DNA of 41,534 bases from Spirosoma endophyticum. GTDB lineage: Bacteria; Bacteroidota; Bacteroidia; Cytophagales; Spirosomataceae. Below the pieces are notes generated by a model that was given only the letters and a program-made list of their open reading frames with translations, searched no databases and was not told the DNA's origin. Below, piece by piece: positions 1-7,884 of the stretch; position 1 is the stretch's first letter; each line of letters opens with the position of its first letter. The position numbers and the translations under genes are program-made. The stretch lies in contig NZ_FOLQ01000027.1 in the NCBI RefSeq assembly GCF_900112365.1, positions 15,935 to 57,468 on the forward strand, given 5' to 3'.

Positions 1-858
1 TCAGGCCGTGTTTTGTCAAGAACACACGGGTATCTACAATGCCCATCTATTGGAACTTTTGCATGAACTGAAACTGTCAATCTGGCTGGAGTCATCCTTA
101 CAGATCAAGCAGGCCGGCGGGATGCAACGGGGCAAGACTGACAAAGTCGATGCCCAGCGGATCGCCCAATACGCTTATCGGTTCCGCGATCAGATACGGC
201 TGTGGACACCTCCCCGGGAGGTTATCCAGAAGCTGGCCTTTCTGAGCGCAACTCGCCAACGGCTCAATCAGGCATACAACTTACTGGCAGTACCCGTGAC
301 CGAGCAGGAAACCTTCGTCAACAAAGCCCTCCAAAAGACCCTCAAGGGAAACGTCAAGAAGTCTCTTTCGGCTCTCAAAGAGGAACAGAAAGCCGTCGAA
401 ATGCAAATTCATAACCTCATCCAGGCTGATGCTCGCTTGAAAGAGTTGTTTGATCTGATGGTATCCATACCGGGCGTTGGGCCAGTGATTGCCACTGAGT
501 TACTACTGGCCACCAACGAAATGCAGTCTATTAACGAGCCCAAAAAGTTAGCCTGCCACGCCGGGGTTGCCCCTTTTGAATACCGTTCGGGCAGTAGCAT
601 ACGCGGCAAAACTAAAGTCAGCCACCAGGCTCGTAAACGGCTGAAAGCGTTGATCCACTTGGGCACCATGTCAGCCATTCAAGTGAAAGGAGATCTTCAG
701 GACTACTACGAACGCAAACTCAAGGAGGGCAAACCCAAAATGCTTATCATCAATGCCGCCCGCAACAAGCTGATTCACCGGGTTTGTGCCGTTGTACGCC
801 GAGGCCAAAAATATGATAAAAATTATGCGCCAGCCCTTGCTTAATCCATAGAAATCGG
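1..858 (+). mobile_element. IS110-family element, copy A (right part)
   Basis: The right end is placed after the tract CCATAGAAATCGG (846-858), which follows the stop codon here and also at 10046-10058 before the two sequences diverge. The left end and its leader are outside the window. It is inserted in an IS3-family orfB whose 5' part continues from 859. No terminal inverted repeats are seen, as is usual for IS110. Confidence 0.75.
2..844 (+). CDS. IS110-family transposase, 5'-truncated by the window edge
   Basis: This is a DEDD/serine recombinase of the IS110 family, which uses a bridge RNA to join element and target DNA. The reading frame is already open at base 2, so the GTG at base 8 is not a real start; about 55 N-terminal residues lie outside the window. 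Visible parts are the 'EHTG' acidic motif, the 'GKTDKVDAQRIA' motif with two catalytic Asp, and a C-terminal Tnp_IS116 domain ('SIPGVGPVIATELL', 'SGSSIRGKTK' with the serine cluster). It is clearly related to, but diverged from, the copy at 9037-10044. The frame is intact to its TAA stop, so this copy may be functional. Confidence 0.93.
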   Translation, partial: QAVFCQEHTGIYNAHLLELLHELKLSIWLESSLQIKQAGGMQRGKTDKVDAQRIAQYAYRFRDQIRLWTPPREVIQKLAFLSATRQRLNQAYNLLAVPVTEQETFVNKALQKTLKGNVKKSLSALKEEQKAVEMQIHNLIQADARLKELFDLMVSIPGVGPVIATELLLATNEMQSINEPKKLACHAGVAPFEYRSGSSIRGKTKVSHQARKRLKALIHLGTMSAIQVKGDLQDYYERKLKEGKPKMLIINAARNKLIHRVCAVVRRGQKYDKNYAPALA

Positions 859-943
859 AGCGGTCATCTCGACGACGAGACTTATACTGCAAGGAGGATC
901 GACGGAACTGAATAACAGAGCAGGCACGGCGGGCCGAAACTCG

Positions 944-959
944 CGGGGTGGCCCGTGCC
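944..959 (-). repeat. 16-bp micro-insertion in IS3-A orfB
   Basis: Plus-strand sequence CGGGGTGGCCCGTGCC. Its removal joins 'LLENY' to 'RVSARRACS' in the orfB frame. It differs by one base from the unit at 12125-12140 read on the opposite strand. Confidence 0.85.
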
Positions 960-1006
960 ATAGTTTTCCAATAAACTTGAGGCCAGTTTTCTTCGCTGAA
1001 CTGGCC

Positions 1007-1022
1007 CGCTCGGGCGGCCCCG
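1007..1022 (+). repeat. 16-bp micro-insertion at the IS3-A orfA/orfB junction
   Basis: Sequence CGCTCGGGCGGCCCCG, directly after the orfA stop codon in gene orientation. Without it the -1 frame reads 'KKALRPVQRRKLA', a normal IS3 OrfB entry. It differs by one base from the unit at 8894-8909 read on the other strand. Confidence 0.83.
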
Positions 1023-1164
1023 TTAAAGCTTTTTTTTGAGCACATCCTGAAGTATTTGTTTGTCCAGGCTCAGGTTGGCCACTAGCTGTTTCAGTTGACG
1101 GTTTTCTTCCTCCAACTGGCGTAATCGGTGCAGTTCGGCAACACCCAATCCGCCATACTTCTTA

Positions 1165-1180
1165 CGGTCCGCCGTCGCGG
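1165..1180 (+). repeat. 16-bp micro-insertion in IS3-A orfA
   Basis: Sequence CGGTCCGCCGTCGCGG. Deleting 16 bp here restores 'FYNW' followed by 'KKYGGLGVAEL', the standard IS3 OrfA sequence. It shares 14 of 16 bases with the units at 2700-2715 (minus strand) and 12645-12660. Confidence 0.87.
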
Positions 1181-1275
1181 TTCCAATTGTAAAAGGTGGC
1201 CTCGCTAATGCCCATTTTGCGGCATACTTCAGCTACGGCTACTCCCGTCTCAGATTGTTTGAGAGCAAAAACGAT

Positions 1276-1291
1276 GGCTCCGGCCACCCGG
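1276..1291 (+). repeat. 16-bp micro-insertion in IS3-A orfA
   Basis: Sequence GGCTCCGGCCACCCGG. Deleting it restores 'FTEAQ' to 'IVFALKQSETG'. It is 15/16 identical to the unit at 6108-6123 in an unrelated IS5 gene, and both are preceded by CGCAA and followed by AT in gene orientation. Confidence 0.9.
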
Positions 1292-1402
1292 TTGCGCTTC
1301 GGTGAACTTCGTTTTCTTCATGACGATTTGTTTGATTTAAGTTAATCCAAATCGCCCGATTTTCTCTACTTTATACTGGAACGCTTTTCCGGGGGGAGGT
1401 CA

Positions 1403-1792
1403 CCGCTATAGTTTCTGTCGGCTCCAACCAACCTTCTTTAGAATACGACCTATTTGGGAAGGGTCATAACTAACGCTAAAAGACTTTTAACCATTTAATT
1501 GACCTACAGGCGAGTCTAGGCTGCCCCTCTAAAACCATGATGTTCGACTCCCTTATGGAGTTTGGTCACTAATTGGCTGAGTTGTTCAAGCGATAAGCGA
1601 GTTCGTGCTCCTGTTCGTTCACCTCCCAATAAGGCTTTTGAGTCTTGCTGCCGGTATTTCTTAAGAGTTCGACTCACACAAGGCTAATTTAAACCAAAGG
1701 CCTAAGCTATTACAACTGCTGCCAACCGGCCTGCTAAGGTCAACACATCGTCGTCTTGGAGCTTCATAATCGGATTGCTTGTAATTTGCCAT
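1403..1792 (-). pseudogene. IS630-family transposase N-terminal remnant
   Basis: On the minus strand from about 1792 the sequence resembles the start of the plus-strand IS630 gene at 2162 ('MANYKQSDYE', then 'VSRTLKKY', 'EHHGF', 'SYDPSQIGRILKKVGW' in pieces), but several frameshifts and substitutions break it. The 3' half is missing beyond the IS3-A end at 1402. It shows no 16-bp unit at the positions I could align to the plus-strand copy. Confidence 0.65.
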
Positions 1793-2117
1793 CATAGAAA
1801 AAGTAACTTACATCGCAGACTTACTCACACATCAATAAAGGCTTTGCGGGGCTGACGCCATACGAATTTGTCTGTATGCAGTGGCAAACAAAAGTGATTA
1901 TCTTTACTAGCGATCTAACCAAGCCCACCTTGAGTCTATACATCTAGAACAAGACGGCTAATTTATATCTGATGGCTCAGATATATCATTACAATTAAGT
2001 TTATAAAATTAAATATTTATTAATAATTTATTTATAATATTAATATTTTGGTTTTTAATTTAATATATGTACTTTGCCCTAGATATATTTTTGTCTTATG
2101 ACATTTCTTTCCAATTA
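1793..2117 (+). other. Gap with a short IS481-like C-terminal remnant
   Basis: Around 1835-1900 the plus strand reads 'ALRGLTPYEFVCMQWQ', which resembles the C-terminus of IS481-type integrases ('KTPYEFI..QW'), but no further domain is present. From about 1975 to 2117 the sequence is very AT-rich with no recognisable gene. Confidence 0.4.
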
Positions 2118-2534
2118 TTGATCCGTGAGTAAGTCTGTTATGTGATCGACTTTTGCTTTCCATGGCAAACTAGAGACAAGCAGATTACGAAGTGCTTCGC
2201 CGACTCTGTGTTGAACTCTGTCAGGCCGGTTGGCAACAAGCAGCTATCGCGCAAGCATTTAAGCTAACTCAACCTTGGGTTAGTCGAACTCTTAAGAAAT
2301 ACAACCAGCAAGGACTAACCGCTTTGCAAGAAGGGAGGCGAACCGGAGCACCAGCCCGTTTATCGGCTGAACAGCTGGGGCAACTCGTGATTGAGCTTAA
2401 CAAAGGGGCAGAACATCACGGATTTAGCGGAGCCTTCTGGACTCGGGGACGAGTCAATGAAGTGATCAGGAAGTTTTTTAGGGTCAGTTATGACCCTTCT
2501 CAAGTAGGCCGTATTTTGAAGAAAGTAAGTTGGA

Positions 2535-2550
2535 CTGGGGCGCCGGAGCG
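2535..2550 (-). repeat. 16-bp micro-insertion in IS630 transposase
   Basis: Plus-strand sequence CTGGGGCGCCGGAGCG. It interrupts the gene after 'LKKVSW'; skipping 16 bp allows continuation into 'RRLPQRKARQQDAQAVALW'. The core CGCCGGAGCG is shared with 8293-8308. Confidence 0.8.
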
Positions 2551-2699
2551 ACAGGCGGTTGCCGCAACGTAAAGCTCGTCAGCAAGATGCGCAGGCAGTT
2601 GCTCTATGGCGAGCCGAACGCCTACCTGAACTCAATCGGATCGCCGAAGCGAAAAAGCTAACGATGAAGGGTGGGTTATTTTATATGTGGATGAGTCAG

Positions 2700-2715
2700 C
2701 CGCTGCGGCGGACCG
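2700..2715 (-). repeat. Micro-insertion in IS630 transposase
   Basis: Plus-strand sequence CCGCTGCGGCGGACCG lies between 'YVDES' and 'LL.T', a spot where relatives have only one to three residues. No sister copy covers this point, so the exact gained length (12-16 bp) is uncertain. Identity to the family comes from 14/16 matches with the complement of 12645-12660. Confidence 0.65.
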
Positions 2716-2938
2716 TCTGTTAACTATTGCCCCTAGTAGCTCATACTTGGGCACCTTGTGGGCAAACACCTGTACTGGTTGAGCAAGCTGGACGAACCCA
2801 CTTCTAATTTCAGTTATTGCTCCTAACGGTCTGATCTATGTGGCCGGTCAAGATCAGGCCTTCACTGGTGAAGACATAGTTTGGTTTTTAAGCCAGCTGT
2901 GTGGGCGATATCGAAAGCGGAATCTGCTAATTATCTGG

Positions 2939-2954
2939 CAGGGCCGCCTGTCTG
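2939..2954 (-). repeat. 16-bp micro-insertion in IS630 transposase
   Basis: Plus-strand sequence CAGGGCCGCCTGTCTG. Removing it joins 'LLIIW' to 'YGAAIHRSEAVTQFLGE' in one frame. It is similar to the unit at 23334-23349 read on the other strand. Confidence 0.83.
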
Positions 2955-3244
2955 TATGGAGCGGCCATTCATCGTAGCGAAGCCGTTACGCAATTCCTTG
3001 GTGAGCGCTCCGATCGTGTTCATTTGGAAAGCTTGCCCTCTTACAGCCCAGAACTTAACCCAGTGGAACCGGTTTTGAGTCAGTTGAAGGGCAACTTGAA
3101 AAACAGGGTTTTTACAAGTCTGGATGAATAAACTGTAACCGTTCTTGAGCAAACCAAGCGATTAGAAAACGATCCAAAATCAGTGAAAGCATTCTTCAAT
3201 AAAAAAGAGGTAGACTTTATTACACACTAATTCACGGATCAATA

Positions 3245-3544
3245 AGACAGAATATACCTACTCAACTTTGCAGAAAGGTCTAAGGATTGACATAAACTTC
3301 ATTCCTACTATTCATATATTATGACATTGGTAATCTTGCAGAATATTACACCTGATACAACTCTTACCAAATGTTGGATATCCATTTGTCACTATATTGC
3401 CAAAGCTCGATTTAGTCACGAGTACATATAAGACCATTCTGCTAGGAATTAACTAATATGGGTACTACTATATTGCCTACAGATAATAACATTCAATTAA
3501 TATTTAATATTAATGGTGGAATTGAATCATTGGACACAAAGAAT
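3245..3544. other. AT-rich gap upstream of the beta-helix gene
   Basis: No gene is seen. An in-frame ATG at 3458 would add 29 residues to the next gene but would bury its signal peptide, so the segment is treated as non-coding leader that should contain the promoter. Confidence 0.5.
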
Positions 3545-5932
3545 ATGAAACTAATATTAATACTAATTTTACTCTGCCTACAGCAAGTTAAAGCTGCAAC
3601 ATATTATGTTAAGGTAGCAGGAGGAAATGGGAATGGGCTAAGTGATGAAACGGCCTGGAGTTACTCCAAATTAAATTCTACAAATCTCGATCCAGGTTCT
3701 ATAGTGTTATTTAAAAGGGGAGATATTTTTTATGGAAAACTCCTTACAGTCTCTGGAGTTGAGGGAAATATTATTACATACGGTGCATATGGAAGTGGAG
3801 CAGATCCTATAATCTCAGGCTTTTCAATCATTAGTACATGGACGTTTTTTAGTAGTAATATTTATTATACTACAGTTAATGTACCTGAATTAAACGTTGT
3901 TACACTTGATAGCAAATTACAAGGAATGGGAAGATATCCTAAAACGGGATATTTATCGTATGTAAGGCACTCAGGAAATAGTTCAATTACTGGATCAACA
4001 ACCTTGCCTTTTAATCCGATGGGGGCAGAAGTTGTTATTCGTAAAATTAGACAAATAACCGACAGGCATATAATTACGTCTTATAGAGATAAAACTATTG
4101 GCTTATCGTCAGAAGGTACATATGGGAATGTTTACTTAAATAATACAGCTTATGAGCCACATGATGGTAATGGGTACTTTATACAAGCCAGTATAAATAC
4201 ACTAACAAATTTAGGCGATTGGTATTATGACAAATCATCAAATCGTTTATACATGTATTTTGGTACGGATACTCCCAGTAGTCATCTTATTAAAGTGAGT
4301 ACTATTGCTGTTCTATCTCAAATGGATAACAAGAATTATATCACATTCCAGGGTATCGATTTTGAAGGGGCAAATCGAGAAATAATTAATATTAATAATA
4401 ACAATAATATTTTATTTGCAAACTGTAATTTTAGAAAAAGCTATGGATGTGTATTCGCAGACAATGGGATGTCTAATCTTGTAATTCAAGGTGGATCTAT
4501 GACAGATATAATCAATAATGGACTGTTCGTTCCTCAGTCAGGCGATCAAATTACAGTTGATAGGGTGACAATGAATAATATTGGTATTATACCTGGTGCA
4601 GGAGGAAGTGGCGATGCTATGCAACTAGGAGTTTGGATTCAAGGAAATAATTTAACAGTAAAGAATTGTACTCTCAACAATATTGGATATCATGGAATTG
4701 TTCTTTATGGTAATAATACTCTTGCCGAAAAAAATTTAATTGATACTTATGGTCTTGTTAAAGATGACTGTGGGGGGATTTATGAGTTTCAATTCTCGAA
4801 TGTAAAACATACAAATAAAATAATTAGAAACAATATTATCCTCAATGGTATTGGCGTTGCGGCAGGCGCCCCTCCTTATGAACAATATGGACAGGCAGCG
4901 GCTATTTATTTGGATGCGAATGTCAATAATGTCAAAGTATATGATAATATTCTAGCTCACGGACCTTGGGGTGGAATATTGCTAATTGGCGTTGGAGATA
5001 ATAATGAACTTAGAAATAACCTCGCTTATGACTTTTCAAAGAGCCTTCTAATCTATAACTTTGAAGATCTTTTAATTAGAAACATAACGGTGACAAATAA
5101 TACTTTTATTGCACGAACATCTGTACAGTCTACTTTATATTTACAAATGTACATTAAAGACAACCCATTATACTATGGAACTTTTGATAATAATATTTAT
5201 GCTCATCCTATCATTAGTGATAATGCAATTTCAATCAATAGAGAATATCCAGGTGGGGAAGGTTTCACAAAAATTTCACTTGGTACATGGAAATCTGTTT
5301 ATTCGCAAGACGTAAATTCACCTGAAACTCTGGTTACTACGGATCAGGAAAGTAACTTACGCTTTGACTATAACTACACTTCTAACCCTATAGATATATC
5401 GCTTAATTCTACTTATTCAGATGTCACAAATAATATATATACGTCAAGTATTAAACTTTCAGCATATGGCGGCTCGGTCCTAATCAAAATACCGCCTATT
5501 TTATACCCAGTTCAAACTATTACTTCAGGGAGTTGGACTGATCGATTGATTTGGTCTAGTAGTAATATTCCCGACTTAAAAGATAATGTTAAGATAAATA
5601 GTGGACATACTGTTACTGTGAATGTAGACCAGCGTATCTCATTTAAAACTATTCAAATAGATACTGGTGGTAAACTACAGTTTATAGGCGATTTTGACTT
5701 AAGTATTTATCCAAACCCGGCAGAAAGCACTATCAGAGTACAACATCCTATTGTGTTTAATTCCGGATACATTCAAGTTATTTCGGACGATGGGCGGGAA
5801 GTAAAGCATCATGATCTTATTGAAGGTGCTATTTTTACAACAATTGATGTTCGCTTTCTTAATCCTGGCTTTTATCTAATTCGGTATCAAAATGGAGCTT
5901 CCCAAGGAAGTGCACGTTTTATAAAGCAATAA
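3545..5932 (+). CDS. Secreted right-handed beta-helix protein with T9SS sorting domain
   Basis: This is a predicted secreted or cell-surface protein of 795 residues. The start at 3545 is chosen because it gives a clean signal peptide ('MKLILILILLCLQQVKA'); an upstream in-frame ATG at 3458 does not. The middle (about residues 250-540) is rich in Asn-containing repeats such as 'NNNNILFANCNF', 'TVKNCTLNNIGYHGI' and 'NVKVYDNILAHG', typical of parallel beta-helix (pectate-lyase-like, PbH1) folds that bind or cut polysaccharides. The last 75 residues ('SIYPNPAESTIRV' to 'GFYLIRYQNG') form a type A C-terminal domain for type IX secretion. The substrate is unknown. It is flanked by IS debris but has an undamaged frame, so it appears to be under selection. 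Confidence 0.9.
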   Translation: MKLILILILLCLQQVKAATYYVKVAGGNGNGLSDETAWSYSKLNSTNLDPGSIVLFKRGDIFYGKLLTVSGVEGNIITYGAYGSGADPIISGFSIISTWTFFSSNIYYTTVNVPELNVVTLDSKLQGMGRYPKTGYLSYVRHSGNSSITGSTTLPFNPMGAEVVIRKIRQITDRHIITSYRDKTIGLSSEGTYGNVYLNNTAYEPHDGNGYFIQASINTLTNLGDWYYDKSSNRLYMYFGTDTPSSHLIKVSTIAVLSQMDNKNYITFQGIDFEGANREIININNNNNILFANCNFRKSYGCVFADNGMSNLVIQGGSMTDIINNGLFVPQSGDQITVDRVTMNNIGIIPGAGGSGDAMQLGVWIQGNNLTVKNCTLNNIGYHGIVLYGNNTLAEKNLIDTYGLVKDDCGGIYEFQFSNVKHTNKIIRNNIILNGIGVAAGAPPYEQYGQAAAIYLDANVNNVKVYDNILAHGPWGGILLIGVGDNNELRNNLAYDFSKSLLIYNFEDLLIRNITVTNNTFIARTSVQSTLYLQMYIKDNPLYYGTFDNNIYAHPIISDNAISINREYPGGEGFTKISLGTWKSVYSQDVNSPETLVTTDQESNLRFDYNYTSNPIDISLNSTYSDVTNNIYTSSIKLSAYGGSVLIKIPPILYPVQTITSGSWTDRLIWSSSNIPDLKDNVKINSGHTVTVNVDQRISFKTIQIDTGGKLQFIGDFDLSIYPNPAESTIRVQHPIVFNSGYIQVISDDGREVKHHDLIEGAIFTTIDVRFLNPGFYLIRYQNGASQGSARFIKQ

Positions 5933-6037
5933 TAAATTCATTAGGAGCCTGTTTGAAAATGCGATAAAGACTCACAAAAAAAGAATCATCCTATCTAAGG
6001 GGATGAGAGGACCAAATCTGTACCCTTCCGACCTGAC

Positions 6038-6053
6038 CACTCTGCTGGCCCAG
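6038..6053 (+). repeat. 16-bp micro-insertion in IS5 transposase
   Basis: Sequence CACTCTGCTGGCCCAG. Deleting it restores 'SDLTDFVWKVIEQIL'. It is the most diverged unit that I still phase precisely (11/16 matches to 1007-1022), so it may be an old insertion. Confidence 0.7.
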
Positions 6054-6107
6054 TGATTTCGTCTGGAAAGTTATTGAACAAATCCTAACCGACAAGCGAA
6101 AACGCAA

Positions 6108-6123
6108 CCGGGTCGCCGGAGCC
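6108..6123 (-). repeat. 16-bp micro-insertion in IS5 transposase
   Basis: Plus-strand sequence CCGGGTCGCCGGAGCC. Deleting it restores 'DKRKRK' to 'YSLRCIFDALLYVT'. It is nearly identical to the unit at 1276-1291 in IS3-A, with the same CGCAA / AT flanks. Confidence 0.9.
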
Positions 6124-6350
6124 ATATTCCCTGCGGTGCATTTTTGACGCCTTGCTGTATGTCACCAAAAAAAGTTGCCAATGGCGACAAATGTCCAATG
6201 ATTTACCCCCTTGGCCGCTATACTACTGTTACTTCTGGAAGAGGCACAATAATGGCAGTTAGGAAAATCTCAATAAAGCGCTGGTTAAATGAAGAGGCAA
6301 GAAATCTAATCGAGAAGCCTCACTCGACGTGGGTGTGATTGAATCTCAAA

Positions 6351-6366
6351 CCGGGCTGCCAGAGCT
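6351..6366 (-). repeat. 16-bp micro-insertion in IS5 transposase
   Basis: Plus-strand sequence CCGGGCTGCCAGAGCT. Deleting it restores 'VGVIESQ' to 'IIKCSE', the usual 'DSQSVK' region of IS5 transposases. The first ten bases equal those of the 6883-6898 unit read on the minus strand. Confidence 0.8.
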
Positions 6367-6405
6367 TTATTAAATGTAGTGAATAAGGCGTAGTACCTAA
6401 AGGTT

Positions 6406-6644
6406 ACACTGCGCCTTTGAAACTGGACCACTTTACTGAACAACGAAGTTGTTAGTTGATTTTATTTTCTACTTGATTTTGACCGCTTTTTATTCCCTTT
6501 AATACCTCTTCAGGCGTTCGATAATTCAGCGACTGGTGAAAGCGCCGACAGTTATAAAACTCGAAATAGGTTTGCAAGCCTGCCTCCAGTTACCAACCAT
6601 TCTGATAGGCCTTCAGATAAATATCTGGACTTGCAACAGTACAC
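6406..6644 (-). pseudogene. IS3-family orfB C-terminal remnant
   Basis: On the minus strand the last 75 or so codons of an IS3 OrfB are visible ('ASPDIYLKAYQNGW', a stop, then 'LEAGLQTYFEFYNCRRFHQSLNYRTPEEVLKG'), ending near 6455. The end-like tract GTGGTCCAGTTTC follows. The upstream part is cut by IS3-B at 6645. Its sequence differs from IS3-A, IS3-B and IS3-C. Confidence 0.75.
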
Positions 6645-6655
6645 TGGAGATTTTT

Positions 6656-7560
6656 TTAGGCAGCCATTGGAGCGGTGTAAAAATAGGACTCTTGTTGCGC
6701 CGGGGTCTGGTAATGCAGGCTTGAATGTCGCCGTCGGCGATTATACCAGACCTCAATGTACTCAAAGGTGGCCAATCGAGCTTCAGCCCGCGTCTTGAAT
6801 TCAACATGGTTTACCAATTCACTTTTAAACGTTTTGAAAAAACTCTCCGCTACCGCATTGTCCCAACAGTTGCCTTTTCGACTGTTCCGGCAGCCCGGTC
6901 ATACTTTGCATCACGGGTAGGCCCTTCAACTGAGTCTGGAATTCAGTGCAGGCGTATTGTACGCCCCGATCCGAATGAAAAAGCATTTGTACTTGTATCG
7001 CCCTGTTTTTGAGGGCCATACGCCACGCGGCCACACTCGTATCAACCGCTTTGAGACTATCACTCAATGCCCAGCCAATCACTTTTCGGTCCGCCAGATC
7101 CAGCACGGTGGTCAAGTATAGCCAGCCTTCATCAGTGGGAATGTACGTGATGTCAGATACCCACTTCTGGCCAGGCTTTTCTGCGGTGAACTCTCTGTTT
7201 AACAGGTTCTTGGCCACTGGATAATCATGCGCTGATTCGGTGGTCTGAACCCGGTACTTCTTGTACATAATACTGCGAATAGCTTCTCTATGCATGAGCC
7301 GAGCCACCCGGTTACGCGAAGTCTTCACCCCCCGATCCCGCAACTCGTCAGCGATCCGAGGACTACCATACCGGCCCTGACTTTGTGTGTGTATTTGCCG
7401 GACATGTGTCAGTAACTGATTGTGTTTCATCTGCCTGACACCAATCGGGTGTTTACGCCAATAGTAGTAGCCACTGCTACTCACCTTCAGTACATTACAC
7501 ATCTTCTCAACAGGAAACTGGCTGGCGTGTTCCGCTATAAATCGGAAGATTTCCTGTCGC
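6656..7560 (-). pseudogene. IS3-B orfB transposase, frameshifted by one 16-bp unit
   Basis: This is a DDE integrase (rve) type OrfB. It is read in the -1 frame from orfA ('FIAEHASQFPVEKMCNVLKVSSSGYYYW'), then HTH_21 ('RYGSPRIADELRDRGV'), 'KWVSDITYIPTDEGWLYL' (first Asp) and 'LFHSDRGVQYAC' (second Asp). After 'LPVMQSM' a 16-bp unit shifts the frame. Skipping it gives 'SRKGNCWDNAVAESFFKTFKSEL' with the catalytic Glu, and the gene runs on to its proper stop at 6656. The 16-bp unit appears to be the only lesion, so loss of function is probably recent. Confidence 0.88.
6883..6898 (+). repeat. 16-bp micro-insertion in IS3-B orfB
   Basis: Sequence TGTTCCGGCAGCCCGG. It splits the conserved 'SRKGNCWDNA' motif that precedes the catalytic Glu. 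Removal of exactly 16 bp restores the whole C-terminal third of the transposase. Confidence 0.92.
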
Positions 7561-7837
7561 CCCTGGAAAAGATGCTGACCGCCTTTTTTAGGATATCCCG
7601 TTCAAGCTCAGCGTCTTTCAATTCCTTTTGCAGTCGTCTGATCAGTTGCTGCTCCTGACTCAGCCCGCTGGTAGTAGTGGCGAGTTGGCCAAGACCTTTG
7701 TGAGTCTGCCGCCATTTGGTAATTCGACTAGAGTCGATGCCGAGCTCGCGGGCAGCCTCCTGCACGGAGCCTTTTGCATGGGATAACTCGACGGCCATTT
7801 TCTTAAATGTCTCGTCAAATACACATCTTTTTTTCAT
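7535..7837 (-). CDS. IS3-family OrfA (IS3-B)
   Basis: A 100-residue DNA-binding component of an IS3 transposase. It has the HTH_Tnp_1 pattern ('FDETFKKMAVELSHAKGSVQEAARELGIDSSRITKW') followed by a coiled coil ('QEQQLIRRLQKELKDAELERDILKKAVSIFS'). In the family it is joined to OrfB by -1 frameshifting near its end. Intact, but its partner orfB carries a 16-bp insertion. Confidence 0.9.
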   Translation of the reverse strand: MKKRCVFDETFKKMAVELSHAKGSVQEAARELGIDSSRITKWRQTHKGLGQLATTTSGLSQEQQLIRRLQKELKDAELERDILKKAVSIFSRGDRKSSDL

Positions 7838-7884
7838 GGGTAATTTCGGTTTTGCCCCTAAATGTGCCTAAAAACCGTCTCCAG

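Larger units (their letters stand above)
859..1321 (-). pseudogene. IS3-family orfA/orfB, broken (IS3-A)
   Basis: The start codon is at 1321 ('MKKTKFTEAQ'). The translation matches IS3 OrfA (helix-turn-helix 'VAEVCRKMGISEATFYNW', then a leucine-rich coil 'LHRLRQLEEENRQLKQL') only after two 16-bp segments (1276-1291, 1165-1180) are skipped. OrfA would end at 1023-1025 ('DVLKKKL' stop) over an A8G slippery tract typical of IS3 -1 frameshifting. OrfB begins in the -1 frame ('ALRPVQRRKLASS', 'RRACSVIQFRRSS') and needs two more 16-bp segments removed (1007-1022, 944-959). The rest of OrfB is cut off by IS110 copy A at 858. It cannot make transposase in its present form. Confidence 0.85.
859..1402 (-). 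mobile_element. IS3-family element IS3-A, truncated
   Basis: Upstream of orfA the element appears to end with the inverted-repeat-like tract TGACCTCCCCCCGG (complement of 1389-1402). Beyond it the sequence switches to an IS630 remnant, so IS3-A probably jumped into that older element. The other end is lost at the IS110 copy A insertion. Confidence 0.65.
2162..3230 (+). pseudogene. IS630-family transposase, broken
   Basis: The natural start is ATG at 2162 ('MAN' then an in-frame TAG). The N-terminal helix-turn-helix ('AAIAQAFKLTQPWVSRTLKKY') and HTH_32-like region run to 2535. The catalytic DDE half ('VILYVDES', 'APCGQTPVLVEQ', 'LIIW', 'SPELNPVE', 'VKAFFNKKEVDFITH') is spread over several frames. 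Breaks include GC-rich insertions at 2535, 2700 and 2939, a one-base deletion near 2664 and a short non-GC insertion near 2735. The Asp expected after 'LIIW' reads Tyr. Clearly non-functional. Confidence 0.85.
2118..3242 (+). mobile_element. IS630-family element with TA target duplication
   Basis: The ends are inverted copies of TTGATCCGTGA (start 2118; complement ending 3242), each flanked by TA (2116-2117 and 3243-3244). This is the target duplication expected of the IS630/Tc1 superfamily. Length is 1125 bp, of which about 47 bp is attributable to three GC-rich micro-insertions. Confidence 0.85.
5945..6405 (+). pseudogene. IS5-family transposase remnant
   Basis: A tract resembling an IS5-type end (GAGCCTGTTTGAAAATGCG) starts at about 5945. 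The frame then reads 'YPSDLTDFVWKVIEQIL', 'DKRKRKYSLRCIFDALLYVTKKS', 'CQWRQMSNDLPPWPLYY', 'REASLDVGVIESQ' and 'IIKCSE' once three 16-bp units are removed. Independent stop codons (near 6258, 6292 and 6378) also break it. The catalytic C-terminal half is absent, lost where an IS3 remnant begins near 6406. Confidence 0.8.
6645..7883 (-). mobile_element. IS3-family element IS3-B
   Basis: The ends match as imperfect inverted repeats: TGGAGATTTTTTTAGGCA from 6645, and TGGAGACGGTTTTTAGGCA read inward from 7883. It contains overlapping orfA and orfB on the minus strand. No convincing 3-4 bp target duplication is visible, because the right flank is directly the edge of IS3-C. Confidence 0.8.

Noticed and set aside
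671..1045. 124-codon minus-strand frame
   Set aside because: It mixes IS110 antisense sequence with a frameshifted piece of IS3-A and is not a real gene.
1403..1792. A 16-bp unit in the minus-strand IS630 remnant near 1513-1540
   Set aside because: Aligned with the plus-strand copy the two intervals have equal length (25 bases), so there is no insertion.
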